Shown here piece by piece: positions 11,230 to 23,591 of a stretch of DNA of 64,000 nucleotides; within the stretch, counting starts at the first letter, position 1; each line of letters starts with the position of its first letter. The translations under genes were made by a program, and so were the position numbers. The DNA comes from Voacanga thouarsii (Eukaryota; Streptophyta; Magnoliopsida; Gentianales; Apocynaceae). Location: contig JANUWF010002278.1 of assembly GCA_026120185.1 (NCBI GenBank), positions 93,501-157,500 on the forward strand, written 5' to 3'. Under the pieces are notes generated by a model. The model was not told the origin of the DNA, did not search any database, and saw only the letters and a list, made by a program, of their open reading frames with translations.

Positions 11230-13339
11230 TATTTTCATAAACCTTTTATTTTTCAAAAACCTCTCTCTATTCTACATTCATCATGCCTATCTTTTACTTT
11301 AAGTTTTAATTTCTTTTCAAAAGGTTTAATGAGAAAGCATGATGAGTGTGAAAAGTTTTTGTTTTATTTTTTTTATTTTAGTCTTTTTCTTTAGCTTGTT
11401 TTCTTTTATTTAGGTCTATTTTTATTTTATTATTATTTTCTTTGTGCTTTTATTTATGTTTTGTTTTATAGGAATAAAGTCCTCTTGGACAAACCCTTCT
11501 CTTTACCTCAAGTTTGGATACCTATTGGAGCATTATTGCACTTGGAAAGTATTATTTAAACTTTCTAACCCATTATTATTTTTAGTCCCTTTGGAGAAGT
11601 TTTCTTATGTTTATTTTTTGCCAATGAGGACTTTATCCAATTTAAGTGTGGGGGAGTGGTTTGGTGATATACTTTGTCCAAGTTTTTATCAATTTTATTT
11701 TGAGCACAAAGTATGATAGTATTTTCTTTCTTCTCTTTTCCCCTTTTATTTTTGGTCCCGTGGCAATAGTTGCTTGTTCTATTTGTTTAGCCATTGAAGA
11801 CAATGGCCATTTTAAGTGTGGGGGAGTGGTTAGAATAGGAATTCTTCTATGCTTTATTTATCTTGGCATTCTTCTTTGAACCTTTTGAGCAGATTTTTCA
11901 AAAAAAAATTCTGATTTTCTTTGAGATTTCAAGCTATATTTTTAATGCATGTCTTTATGATTGATTATAGAGCATATGTTCTAGATCATTTATGGCTTAT
12001 GCATGACTTTTTGTACTCACTTGGATGGAGTAGTTCTTGATCTAATGCTTTGCATTGTTCTTAAACCTATTTTTCTACTAAAATTCATTGAGCTTTCTAG
12101 AACTTACTTGAATACCTCTTGAGGTAAAATAAGAAAGACAATCATGATTTAACTTAGGAATGATAGTAATAGGCCTTCTTTGGATAGTTTAAGCTTTTCA
12201 AGCCTACCTATTGTTATATTATCCCTAGTGCCTATTTTGAGCCTAAATTGTTGATTTCTTTCTTTAAAACCCATTATCATACTTTGTCCATTGCTTGTTC
12301 TGAGAGTTTGAATAATTTTCCAAATCTTTATGCTCTTGATGGATGAAAGTATATGTAAGAGAATTTTGAGGAAGTGTACTTGAAAAAGATCATGACTTAT
12401 TACTTTCAGTCATGTATTAATAGTGAATTGAGCTGGAAAGAGAAAAAAAAAAAGAAAGAAAGCAAAGAAAGAGAAGAAAAAGAAAAGAGAGATTGAAAAT
12501 AAGAGAAGAAAAGAAACAGCTGCTAGAAAAGATGGAAAGAATGAAATTGAGAAAGAAAAGAAAAGCAGCAGTAAGAGTGAAAAGAAGAGAAAAGAAAGAG
12601 AGAAGAAAAATTTTTGAAAGGAAAAGTTAGACGAAAGATCACAAAAGGGATGGTGATTGAGTTGTAAAAATTCAGTTCATATGAAGTACTTGACACCATT
12701 GCTAGAAATTTGAGTGATCTTTTAAAAGAAATAGAGAAGAGTTGATGAGAAAAAAAGAAAAGAAGAGAAAAAAAAAATGCAAGATTTGCTTGAGTGGAGT
12801 TGTAATTGCTGAATAAGGTTATGGTTTGATTGATTTCTGGAATAGAAGAGCAAAAAGGATTGGAAATTATTGATTCATTTGTTTATCCTTTTTTTTTTTT
12901 TTTTTGTAAACTCTCAGCTTATTTGATATTTGATTCTCCTATATCCTTCATTTGATAAGCTATATTACAAGCCTTTAGCCTTACATTACAAGCTTGAAAG
13001 TCCTACTTGATCTAAATAGAATCATGATATGTCTCGGATTAGTGGAGAGAGTGTATGAAAGGTAAGCCTATGGAATGCATATTCTTCTTAAGCTAAATTC
13101 ATTCCAATGGTTTGAGAATATTGTGAACTCTTGAGATGGTTCTACTAAGTCATTTATCACTTACACAAGTCTTGCATTTGTTGTGAAAGATGTAGTAGCA
13201 TGTGTTTTATGTTCTTGAATGAAGAAAGTATTAGAGAAATTATTTTGAAGTTGATTGAGTGATTTGACGAAACCTTGTGTTTTCCTACTTGTTCTTATAC
13301 TTTGCTTGAGGATAAGTAAAGAGCTAAGTGTGGGGGAAT
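11230..13339 (+). other. noncoding 3' internal region of the Athila-like element
   Basis: This AT-rich stretch has no gene and matches the reverse complement of 23592-25437. It holds two near-identical AAGTGTGGGGGAGTGG motifs (11644-11659 and 11814-11829), each after a CCAWTGARGAC word, and a purine-rich tract (about 12437-12780). It ends in the polypurine-like GTGTGGGGGAAT (13328-13339) at the LTR border. Confidence 0.7.
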
Positions 13340-14867
13340 TGATAGGGCTAAATTAGTCATATTTTTTCTAGTTAGTTGAGGCTCTTTTGCAATGCATTTT
13401 GTTCAATAACTAGTCATATTCCTTCATATTTGAGATTTTACCATTGAAAAAGTATTTTGTTCATTATTTCATATTTTTGGGGTAAAACGAAGAAAAAACG
13501 TCGCGAAACATATTAGAGGTGGTGCCAGCTACGGCACTGGAACCGGTGCCGGCCATGCACTGGTTGTACGAACTTCAAGGCGATGAAAAATTAGTGAAAC
13601 AAGATGAAATAGAGTAGAACCGGTGCCGACTCCAGTAGCCAAGGCGGCACCTGCTGCATTCTGGAATACATTATGCGAAATTCAAGGAAAAATCTGTGAA
13701 CAATTGGAGAAATAGAACACAACCGGCGTCGGCTCCGAGAGCCTAGGAGGCGCCTGCTGTGCCCTGAAGTTAAGGCGATGCTTTGATTTTTCTACGCGAT
13801 TTTTGATAATCTGTGGAGTTTTAGTATCTTCGAACTTCTACTCGGCCAAGAACATTATACCACCGAGTTTAGGCACTTCCTAAGCCTATAAATAGATGGA
13901 AAACATAATGGAAAATGGGAGAATTCATTGAACATCATAACAAATTATTCAAATCAAAGGAGGAATTCTTTAATTCATGAAGGGTTGTACAAGAAGGTCT
14001 TCAAAGGAAGAAGAAGGAGGCTGAGTGCTTTCTTTTACTTTGTTTTCTTTTTCTTGACAATGATGTATTAATTGTTTTATTGTAATTTGACATTGTTTTA
14101 GATATTCATGATTTTTAGAGTTGTTTGATCTTTTGATTAATTGATTGTTATTCTTGGTATTCAATTACTTGAGCTTATTACGAGATTAGTTGGTTAGTTC
14201 TCTCCATTAACTTACTGGACCAAGGGGGTTGATGGTGGTTTCAATTTATTAATTTCATATTCTATTAGCTATTAACTTACTGCACCAAGGGGGTTGATTG
14301 CTTAGAATTGGTAATTGAAGGTTAATTGGTGTCTTCCGAGACCAAGGGTTCATTGATTAATTTCATGTTTTAAAATTTTCGAGACCAAGGGAATTTAATT
14401 GAGGACAATGTTTAATGCAACTTTTGGATGAATTAGTTGAGACGAGACCAAGTTATTCTAATTTATCTGGAAGGTAGTGATTTCATGGATTGACCATAGA
14501 AGTGAATCCACTTTAATCCTTCATGATGCCAAGAGAATAATTAGTTATGATAATGGTTGGGTTCTTTAAGATCATATTTGTCAAAATAATGGTTTGAGTT
14601 GCATACTTCTCCATCCTTGACATGTATATATTCTTTTATTTTCTTTTATTTTCCTTTTTATTTCGTTGGAATCAGTTAAACAATGAAAAAAACGTAATTT
14701 GTGTATACTTGTTCCTGGAGGATCGACACTCATTTGAACCCTATGCTATGTTAATAATGAGTACGCTTGCTCATATATGTAATTTGGGGTTAACGTTTTA
14801 ATGTAAACTTGATTGGGAATGTGCTTTGTTTTTATATGATTTTTTATACCCAAATAAATACGCATCA
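13340..14867 (+). repeat. 3' LTR of the Athila-like element
   Basis: It starts TGATAGGG after a G-rich polypurine site and ends ATACGCATCA. It contains the GC-rich repeated segment 13515-13760 (ACCGGTGCCGG, CGGCGTCGGCTCC), the TATAAATAG box at 13890-13898, and two copies of a 65-bp repeat with the word CTTACTGNACCAAGGGGG. Confidence 0.88.
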
Positions 14868-15035
14868 ACTATATACGTGTTCCTTGAGGATCGACACTCG
14901 TTTTAAACCCTGTGCTATGCTTAATGATGAGTACGCTTGCTCATATGTGTAATTTGGGGTTAACGTTTTAATTTAAACTTGATTGGGAATGTGCTTATTT
15001 TTATATGATTTTTATACCCAAATTCGTACACATCA
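14868..15035 (+). repeat. extra copy of the Athila LTR end
   Basis: The 168 bases repeat the last part of the adjacent LTR (GAGGATCGACACTCG, GATGAGTACGCTTGCTC, AATTTGGGGTTAACG, ending ACACATCA). It is either a tandem duplication of the LTR tail or the downstream remnant of an older LTR into which this element inserted. Confidence 0.75.
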
Positions 15036-16835
15036 ACTTACCTTTAGCCAGTGAATAGTCTTTTAACTTTACAACATGAACGTATTCTGAATACGTAGAA
15101 TTGGACCTGTAGTAGTGGTTTCTAAAAGTACTATAGAAACTCAGACTACTACTGCTATAAGCATGAACATATACACTACGGCTTGAGTATGTCTTGGTGG
15201 TCTAACGAAACTGGAAGTGTATATTTTAATATACTATAATTGAAATTCTATTGTAGGACCAATATACTTGTATGTTAGCTATATGTGACTAGTTAATTAA
15301 GACAGACACTTCTATACTATATCACCCCTTATTAATGTTCGAATGATCTAATAATCCAGGGGCCTGGGGAATATAACTTAGATATTTACTTTAGGGTAAC
15401 TCCCTCAGAAAGTGAAAATATTCCAAGAAGTCGTGGATCATCGAACTAGAAGTCTAAGGATGATAGATATTATTTAGAGAGGTGTTAGTACACTCTTCTT
15501 CTCAAAATATTCAGCGTTACGTAGAGGGGTATATTTGTCATAACACCTATAGGTTAGAGACTTTTCTAACGCAACATTATCCTTGGAGTTAATATTTCCT
15601 TACGGTGATATTATAAAATATTTAAAATGTAAAATACCTCTATTTATATAGCAAGGGTATTTTGGTCATTTTAATAGCCAAGACAGTATGTCTTTTGGTC
15701 CCCAAAATAGCCTATAAGTCTTGATAGATTTGGATTAAGGAATTAGTCGTGATAATGATGAGCTTTATTTTAGTCAAGTAGCCTGGTTCATTTATTGGGT
15801 TAGAATAAAATAAAAGGCACAGAGAGAGACTTATATGTTGGCCTGGTTTAGTTTGTTAATAAATTATTTAGGGCTTGAACCCAGATTGAATAATTGAGGT
15901 TGGCCTATTCTAAATTAGGTAACCAGCTTGAGAAATTATTTTGGTCCATTTTGGGTTAATTAATTAATTACTTGTTGGGTTTTGATTAATCTTGGTCCAA
16001 TTAATTAATTTTAGCTAGCCCAATGAGTTGGACCTTCGGTCCATGTTTTAATCCTAGCTTGATTAGGATTAACTGGTATAGGTCTTCAGGTGATTAGCTT
16101 CGGTTTTTGAATTTCCAGAAAAGATATCAGCAGATATCTTTGGATAGTTCAAGAGTTTTTTAGGCTATCAAGATACATATACCTAAAGGAAATCCTAACC
16201 GAGATATATACGTGATTAAAAAGAAAAACATACTCTTGCCGCCTTATCTCTCTATGTCTTTCTTGGTTCTGCTCTCTAATAGAACAAAGAGGAGACGATC
16301 TCTTTCTGATGATTGCTTTGTAGCAATTGGTTGGAGAAGAAAAAGAGTTGATTCATTATTATTCCTTTGGTTTTCACCGACTACTCAGGCAGCGGTCATA
16401 TTCTGGATAATGAGAGGTTTGGCGTGAATGAGACGTAGCAGGAGAATTGCAAGACTCGAACATGAGCTTTCAGTGCAACCAGTAGTTCCAGAAGAGAACA
16501 TCCCTAGACTGTCTAAACAATTAAATCTTCCTCCTAAACGCAGAGGTAACAAATTTTTTAAAAAGCTTCATTTGCATATTCTGTTATCTCTATACGTTTG
16601 TTTATCATGTTATACCTTTAGTATGGATAGAATATAAATACTCAATCCAAATTAATTATGTAAAGTATTTACTAGCCTTAATTTATTAGGTTGCCCATAA
16701 GCTATTTGTTTAGGGATCTTATGAAATTAGTTATGTTAAAAGGATCTTGGAATAATTAGTCTTGTTTAAACTAAATATCAATGATGTTTTCCGATTAATA
16801 AATGTCATCTATGTTTTAGGAGTTGAAGGTGAAGA
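15036..16835. other. unassigned low-repeat stretch, possibly a decayed LTR
   Basis: There is no match to the other elements here. It holds a TATA-like TTTATATAGC at 15643-15652 and a stretch of small plus-strand frames (16212-16637). The promoter-like arrangement resembles a retrotransposon LTR, but I found no TG...CA pair or target duplication. Confidence 0.3.
16212..16637 (+). pseudogene. two small adjoining ORFs of unknown function
   Basis: An ORF at 16212-16427 (71 residues, MIKKKNILLPPYLSMSF start, hydrophobic) is followed at once by another at 16428-16637 (69 residues) in the same frame, separated only by a TGA stop. The second begins MRRSRRIARLEHELSVQPVV and is basic with a PPKRRGNKFFKK segment. 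I recognise no family. RR(S)RRIA words are frequent in retrotransposon proteins (the env-like ORF near 45200 has SSRIARQHSRK), so an element origin is more likely than a host gene. Confidence 0.25.
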
Positions 16836-17927
16836 TGATAGGAATCTGTCGAAGCTCCAAAACTCATCTAAAGAAGAAGGATAGAAAGCTAAATCACATT
16901 CCATAGCTTCTTGGGAAACATCAAGATAAAAAGGATTTCAAGGAGGATTTCTAGCCTACAAAGCTTATAATAGAGTTAAGAATTTTGTGAGGAAATGGGT
17001 GGCAAAATAGTCCAAAAGGAGGTCAAAATGACCAATAATTTGCATGGAGAGTTAAGGGAACCAAAAAGAAGGCTTTGTAAGTCAAAGAGTAAGGATTGGA
17101 GTACAACAAAACAAGAGAAGTGTCACTGAAGAAGAGTGGTGCTGCTTGGCATGAAGCAAGTAGTGCTGCCTAGTGTTGCCAAGAGGAGAAAGTGCCACAT
17201 GGTCAAGCCTAAGCAGCATCATGTGGTTGCTGCCAAAAATAGCTTGGAAAAGCTAGAAGTAGGCATTGTCTGCTATCGTGAAGCTGAAGATATATTTTAC
17301 TGCTATATTTTCTTATTTGATTGAGCTAAAAAAATTTTCCTCTTTAATTCCCACGATTTATGTCAGGTGTTGGGGCTACAAAAGACATGTTAGGATTGCA
17401 TATTAATTAGCTGGGGCAAGTTAGCCTATAAATATCTCATTAGAATACTTTTATAATCAACTTGTTATTAATTTGAGATCAAAGCATCTATGTAAGGGTG
17501 AACTTCTTGGGTTTCTTCCTAGAAAAATCAATACCTTTTTTTAGGATTCTAGCCCTTGCCTTTGAAACATGTCTCTAAACACTAAAAGGATAAGTCAATT
17601 GAAGTTCTAGCTTGGATCATGGTTTCATAGTTGTTTCAAACTTCTAGTTAGGCTTTTAGTTGGTTGCCTAATTCACCCTATCTCAAATATTCTTCATCTC
17701 TTGCTAGGTTAGGAGAAATTAGGCATTGAATTAGAGGTCTTAATTTAATAGATTTAGAGTTCTAGGTAACCTAGATCTCCTAAGGTTCTAGACCTTAAAT
17801 TCAAATATTACTTCTTTATCAATTTTCCATTATAGATCCTTATTTTGTGATCCAATTGTGATCTTGTTTATTCTTGATATTTGATCCATGAATTTGGTTG
17901 TGAAAAGCTCCCCAAAGATTCATATCA
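16836..17927 (+). repeat. LTR of a TGATAGGAATC-family gypsy-type element
   Basis: The segment aligns with 61644-62719 over about 1.08 kb (start TGATAGGAATC, GAGATCAAAGCA word, GGGTTTCTTCC, end CCAAAGATTCATAT). It ends CATATCA, directly before a primer-site-like sequence, so it reads as a plus-strand 5' LTR. It contains the repeated word GTGCTGCTTGGCATGAAGCA typical of this LTR group. Confidence 0.7.
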
Positions 17928-17930
17928 AAT

Positions 17931-17943
17931 TTGGTTTCGTAGC
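17931..17943 (+). other. degenerate primer site, initiator tRNA-Met type
   Basis: TTGGTTTCGTAGC differs at three of 13 positions from TTGGTATCAGAGC and lies four bases after the LTR end CATATCA. Confidence 0.5.
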
Positions 17944-18358
17944 TTGGAGGAGTTTTGATTCTAATCAAAACTTGTTATCAAGAAACAACCATGCAAAATT
18001 GATGCATAAATAGAACAATCTCGTAGTTGAAAAATAAACTCCAAAAGAGGTTAATAAAAACTTAAAATCTCTTGGAAAATACATGTGGGAATTGATCTCT
18101 TATGACTATATGTTCATGGGGGATGATATTCATATGTGAATTGTGCTTAGTTGTGGCTCGAAAGTCTTGAAAAATCTGAGAATGTTTGGGTTACGAAATT
18201 TTGAGAACACCATGTGCTTGATGAATGTTATCAATTGAATTGTGGTTATTATGGTAATCAAAATTCTTGTGATCATTTGTTCTTTTTGAAGTCTACCTTG
18301 AAATCAAGTTTCATTGTTGAATTACATGTTCAATTGATCTATCTTAGTTGACAAGTTG
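17944..18358 (+). other. internal remnant of the preceding LTR element
   Basis: AT-rich leader-like DNA without a reading frame lies between the primer site and the CACTA terminus. The rest of that element is not seen on the far side of the CACTA unit. Confidence 0.35.
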
Positions 18359-18371
18359 CACTACAAGAAAA

Positions 18372-18735
18372 TGATACATTGGCAACAAAATTCTTTTCCT
18401 AACTAATGTTTTGTCACTAGAAGTACCCTTAATCGAGGAAAATTTTTCTTCAGCGACAAAAACTTTTTGTCGCTATTGATTAAAACCTTCAGCAACAAAA
18501 ATTTTATTTCCTAACTAAAAGTGATGGCTTTAGCTAGGAAATAAGTGTATTAGTAAGGAAAATTTAAGTTTCCTCGCTAATGATGCATCATCACTAATGA
18601 AAATTCATTTCCTAGCTAAATTTTCCTTGCTAATAATGCATCATTAGTGACGAAAATTCATTTTATAGCTAAAAATATTAACTTTTATCACTGTTAAATA
18701 TTTTTTTAGTGACAAAATTCATATTTACTAGCTAA
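18372..18735 (+). repeat. CACTA left subterminal repeats
   Basis: Repeated, partly inverted words such as GCGACAAAAACTTTTTGTCGC, TTTCCTAGCTAAA and TAGTGACGAAAATTCATTT are spaced every 20-50 bases. In this family such repeats are the binding sites for the transposase subunit. Confidence 0.75.
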
Positions 18736-18739
18736 TACA

Positions 18740-19080
18740 TGTCTTTAAATTTTTAAATATTTACAACATGGTCTTAAAAATTTTGTAAATTGGTCTTTAA
18801 ATATTGTATAATTTCAAAATGACCTAAAAAATTTGTTAATTGATCCCTAAATTTTAAAATATTTAAAATACGACTCTAAAAAAATTTATAAATTGGTCCC
18901 TAAATTTTTAAATATATAAAATATGACCTAAATTTTACAAATTGTTCCCTAAATTTTATAAAATTATAAAATGATAACAAAAAGTTTATAAAATTGGTCA
19001 TTAAATTTTATAATATTTAAAAGATAATCCCAAAAATTTTACAAATTATCCCTTAAATTTTTAAATATTTATAAATGCAT
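18740..19080 (+). repeat. short tandem repeats (about 55 bp) inside the CACTA element
   Basis: Six or so diverged copies of a unit with the words TTGGTCCCTAAATTTTTAAAT and AAAAATTTTACAAATT. Related copies recur on the other side of the large array at about 35595-35760. Confidence 0.7.
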
Positions 19081-19129
19081 TATTTTCTATTGATTTATAG
19101 AAATTAAGCTAGATTATGTAGAAAAACAT

Positions 19130-20281
19130 GTCCGATTACATTCAAATTTGGTCATAAGAGATTTTTTTTTTTTAAATTCAATATATCTAATTGTTGTATC
19201 GTTAATTTGATATGTCTATCCTTATAAATGCGTTATGTTTGGGTATTTTTATAATGATTATGCAAGATTAGGAGGTAAAATATGTCCGATTACCTTCAAA
19301 TTTGGTTGTAATTTATTTTTTAGTAATTTTAACTAATCTAATGGTCGGATCATTAATTTCATATGCCTATCTTTGTAAATGGGCAAGGTTTCGAGTATTT
19401 TATAGAGATTATGCTAGATTAAGTGGCAAAACATATCCAATTATCTTTAAATTTGGTCCTAATACCTTTTTTAGTGATATAATCAAATCTATCGGTTGGA
19501 TCGTTAATTTGATATGTATATCTTTCTAAATGTGTTAAGTTTTCTGTATTTTATAGAGATTATGCTAGATTAAGTGGCAAAACATATACGATTACCTTTA
19601 AATTTGGTCATAATACTTTCTTTAGTGATTTTATTAAATCAAACAGTTGGATTGTTAATTTGATTTGTATGTCTTTGTAATGTGTTAGGTTTTTTGTATT
19701 TTTATAGAGATTATGCTAGATCTACACCAAAACATATTTGATTACCTTAAAATTTGGTCATAAAACTTTTTTTTAACTATTTTATCAAATCTAATGGTTG
19801 GATCATTAATTTAATATGTCTATCTTTGTAAATGAGTTAGATTTATTGCATTTTTGTAGAGATTATACTAGATTAAGTGGCAAAATATATCCGATTACCT
19901 TTAAATTTGGTCCAAAATTTTTTTTTCTAATGATTTTATCAAATCTAACGGTTGGATCATTAATTTCATATGCATATCTTTATAAATGTATTTGGTTTTC
20001 TGTATTTTTATAGAGATTATGCTAGATTCTATGCCAAAAAATATTCGATTACCTTAGAATTTGATCATAAAACTTTTTTTTTTAATGATTTTATCAAATT
20101 TAATGGTTAGATCGTTAATTTGATATGCCTATCTTCGTAAATGCGTTAGGTTTTGAGCATTTTTATATAGATTATGCTAGATTAAGTAGCAAAATATAAT
20201 CAGTTACCTTTAAATTTTGCTCTAATTTATTTTTCAGTGATTTTATCAAATCAAATGGTTAGATTGTGAATTTAATATGCC
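19130..20281 (+). repeat. 152-bp tandem array, left part
   Basis: A unit with the words GATTATGCTAGATTAAGTGGC, CCGATTACCTTTAAATTTGG and GGTTGGATCGTTAATTTGATATGCC repeats. The GTTAATTTGATATG anchor falls at 19201, 19352, 19503, 19654, 19805, 19959, 20114 and 20266, that is every 151-155 bases. The array continues at 33102 after the inserted LTR. Confidence 0.9.
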
Positions 20282-20350
20282 TGTGAAACCCCACTTAAGG
20301 CCAACCCTAGTAGAGTAAGGGGGTCGGGATACATATAATATTTTCTTGCA

Positions 20351-20353
<3 letters not shown>

Positions 20354-20383
<30 letters not shown>
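20354..20383. repeat. (TA)n microsatellite in LTR copy C
   Basis: About 15 TA units about 70 bases into the LTR; copies A and B have only short AT runs here. Confidence 0.88.
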
Positions 20384-20388
<5 letters not shown>

Positions 20389-20550
20389 TGATTTTATGTG
20401 CTTTAGAATTATGATTTATAGTCTAGAAGGCTTGGTTATAATTATTGGGTATGAAGGGTAAAATGGTAATTTTTGCTTGAGGTCAAAATAGAAAGATGGC
20501 TTGAGGATTAAATAGGAAGAATATTTAGGAGAGAAAATAAGAACAAGAGT

Positions 20551-20615
20551 TAATGTGGTTTAGTGGTTAGAGCTTTGGAATTAATTTCTAAGGTCTTAAG
20601 TTCAAATCCTATTAT
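20551..20615 (+). other. tRNA-like module (box A/box B) in LTR copy C
   Basis: TGGTTTAGTGGTTAGAGC and, about 25 bases later, TAAGTTCAAATCCTA (loop TTCAAAT) match the module of copy B base for base in box A and differ in the T-arm stem. Confidence 0.6.
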
Positions 20616-22054
20616 TTAAGTTTTTGTCATGATATTTTAATTTAAGGGTGAATTTTTGTCCCTTGCATTCCATAAGTAACAATAGGAGAGTTGTCCTAGG
20701 GGAGACATGAAGGGAATGCCTTAATCCTATTCTTATGCCCTAAAAGAATTCTTATGGGATTCATGTCCTTTTATTTCCTAGCTTCAATTAAAATCTTTAC
20801 CAATTAAGCTTGTTCAATTTATCCAAATCCACATTTTTCATTCGAGAAAATTCAGCAAGGCTTATGGGCCTTGGAATTTCGAAAATGGCTCTTAGAAGTT
20901 AGAGTTTTGGCTAAAAATAGGAAAGGAGTTAAGGAAGGTTCCCAAGAGAATTAATCTCTATGGTTGAACCTTCAAACTCCACTCCATAGTATTCATCTTA
21001 TTTATGGAAGAAATCTGAAAATTTTCTAGGTTCTTGGACTGCCTAGTCTTCAAAAATTTCAACCATCTTTCTTACTCAAATGCTGCCAGAAAAATGGCCA
21101 ACTTATTCAGCTTGAAGACTGAAATTCTTTGCTAAAAATCGGACTGCACAAAGTTGTGCAAACCAAGAAAAAATTCTCAACAGCTTCGATGCATAGCAGT
21201 CCAAAATCAAAGCTGTTTCTTCTACCCTTCAAACCAGTAAATTACCTCTACTTTTCCTCCATAAAGAAGGCTGGAAACTAGCCTTAAAGGACCCTCAAAT
21301 ACCTCTCCAAACTCTCTGCAAATCGGCTGGAACATTACAGAAAAACCGCACAACAAATTCCAACAAACAATTCGAATCTCAAACCAGAAAAACTCCACCC
21401 TTGCTCTCTCTTCAAGTCTTATCCAAAAATCGCCTCAAACTTCTGTGAGTTAACCTTTGTTCAGCCATAGACTGAACTCCATTACCCCCTCCACTGACCT
21501 TACATGATTAGGCTCCTTAGCCACTCCTCAAATTCCTCCTTCAATTACTCCAATCAAGCTTTCAATTGAAGTTCAAAAAATTCAGCAATTGCTCCATGAA
21601 AAACACCCTTGAATTAAGCTTCAAAAACTAGAAATTCTCCCACCATTAAACTCAGTATTTCGGCCAATCTTATAGCTCCTTCAACCTTCATTCATTTTAG
21701 CAAACCAGCCGGCTCCATTGTAGCTCTAAAGAACCTCCATCAAACAAACATCATTACCCTATCTTTTACCTTAAAACGCTCCATAAATTCCTTCGTTTGA
21801 ATTTCAAAACAACCAAATTTCCCTCTTCTTTCAAATTTGAAAATCAAGTCACAGAAATCCCTCAATCATTCGGCCAACCCCTTCGACAATTCGTCCAGCA
21901 CTTTCTCTCCAATTCTCTTCATTTTCACCAAGAATACACACTACCTTTCTTTAAGCCTAAGACCAATCTAAACACCTCCAATCCCTCCCAAAAATTCCAA
22001 AACACGCCTACATACTCCCTAGAGTCCATTTCTGGATTTTATAATATCAAATCT

Positions 22055-23591
22055 TGATGCGTGTGGATTTGGGTATAAAAATCACATAAAAATAAGAACA
22101 TTTCCAATCAAATTTAAATTAAAACGTTAACCCCAAATTACACGTATGAGCAAATGTACTCATCATTAACATAGCATAGGGTTTAAAAGAGTGTCAATCC
22201 TCCAAGAACAAGTATACATTAATCACTTTTCTTTTATTGTTTAACCGACTCAATAAAGTTAAAACGAAACAAAAGAAAATAAAAGAAAATAAAAGAATAT
22301 ATACATATCAAGGATAGAGAAGTATGCAACTCAAACCATTATTTTGATAATCATCATCTTAAAATACCCAATCATTATCATAACTAATTATTTTCTTAGC
22401 ATCATGAAGGATTAAGATAGACTCACTTCTTTTTCAATCCATGAAATCACTATCTCCTAGACAAATTAGCATCACATATTCTGTTTCAACTAATTTACCC
22501 AAAAGATGCATTAAACACAATCCTTGATTAAATTTCCATATTCTAGCAAACATAAAACATGAAATCAACCAATGAGTCCATATTCTGGCAGACATCATTC
22601 AATCTTTAATTACCTAGTTCTTCACAATTAACCTCTTTTTCAAGCAAGTTAAGAGACAACAAATATGAAATTAACAAATCAAAACCACCATCAACCTCTT
22701 TTTCAAGCAAGTTAATGGGAAGAAACAATCAATTAATCTCGTAATCAATCCAAGTAATTAAATACCAAGAGTAACAATCAATTAATCAAAAGATCAAATA
22801 ACTCTAAAAACCATGACTATCTAAAATAATGTCGAATTACAATAAAAATAATTAACATATCATTGTTCACGAAAAAGAAAATAAAGTAAAAGAAAGCACT
22901 TAGAGATAAGCCTCATTCTTCTTCCTTTGAAGACCTTCTTGTACAACCCTTCTTGAATTGAAGAATTCCTCCTTTGATTGAGTGATTTACTGTGATGATC
23001 AATGAATTCTCTCCCCTTTCCTTTGTGTTTTCCATCTATTTATAGGCTTAGGAAGTGCCTAAACTCATATGTGCAATGTTCTTGGCTGAATAGAAGTTGG
23101 AAGATACTAAAACTCCACAGATTACCAAAAATTGCATAGAAAAATCAAAACACCGCCTTAACTTCAGGGCATAGCCGATGTCGCCTTGGCTCTCGGAGCC
23201 AGTGCCGGTTGTGTTCTGTTTCTCCAATTTTCATCGATTTTTCCTTAAATTCCGCACAATGTATTCTAGAATGCAGCTGGCGCCGCCTTGGCTACTGGAG
23301 CCGGCACCGGTTCCACTATGTTCCGTCCTATTTTACCAATTTTTTATTGCTTCTAAGTTCGTGCAACAAGTGCATGGTAGGCGCCGATTCCAATGCCCTA
23401 GCCGGCGCCGCCTCTAATTTATTTTGCGATGTTTTTGCTTCGTTTTACTCTAAAAATCTGAAATAATGAACAAAATACTTTTCCAAGGGTAAAATCTCAA
23501 ATATGAAGGAAAATGGCTAGTTATTGAACAAAATATATCGCAAAAGAGCCTCAAATAACTAGAAAAAATATGACTAATTTTGCCCCTATCA
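22055..23591 (-). repeat. 3' LTR of the nested Athila-like element
   Basis: It aligns with 29014-30514 along its full length, including the GC-rich segment 23160-23415 (GGAGCCGGCACCGG) and a TATAAATAG box (minus strand, near 23036-23044). It follows a GTGTGAGGG polypurine-like site on the minus strand. Confidence 0.92.

Larger units (their letters stand above)
4999..14867 (+). mobile_element. Athila-like Ty3/gypsy element (plus strand) without pol, interrupted by a solo LTR
   Basis: Pieces in order are: 5' LTR part 4999-5775, an inserted 4.3-kb solo LTR 5776-10074, 5' LTR end 10075-10191, tRNA-Asp-type primer site 10198-10215, internal region to 13339 with a polypurine-like GTGTGGGGGAAT, and a 3' LTR 13340-14867 (TGATAGGG...CGCATCA). 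The start of the 5' LTR was split off by the insertion of the element ending at 4998 and lies outside the window. LTR and 3' internal sequence match the minus-strand element at 22055-30514. The internal region is only about 3.1 kb and I see no protease, RT, RNase H or integrase in it. Confidence 0.82.

Noticed and set aside
15036..16640. A host gene with a TATA box and small exons
   Set aside because: No protein family, splice pattern or conserved frame could be supported; the context is repeat DNA.
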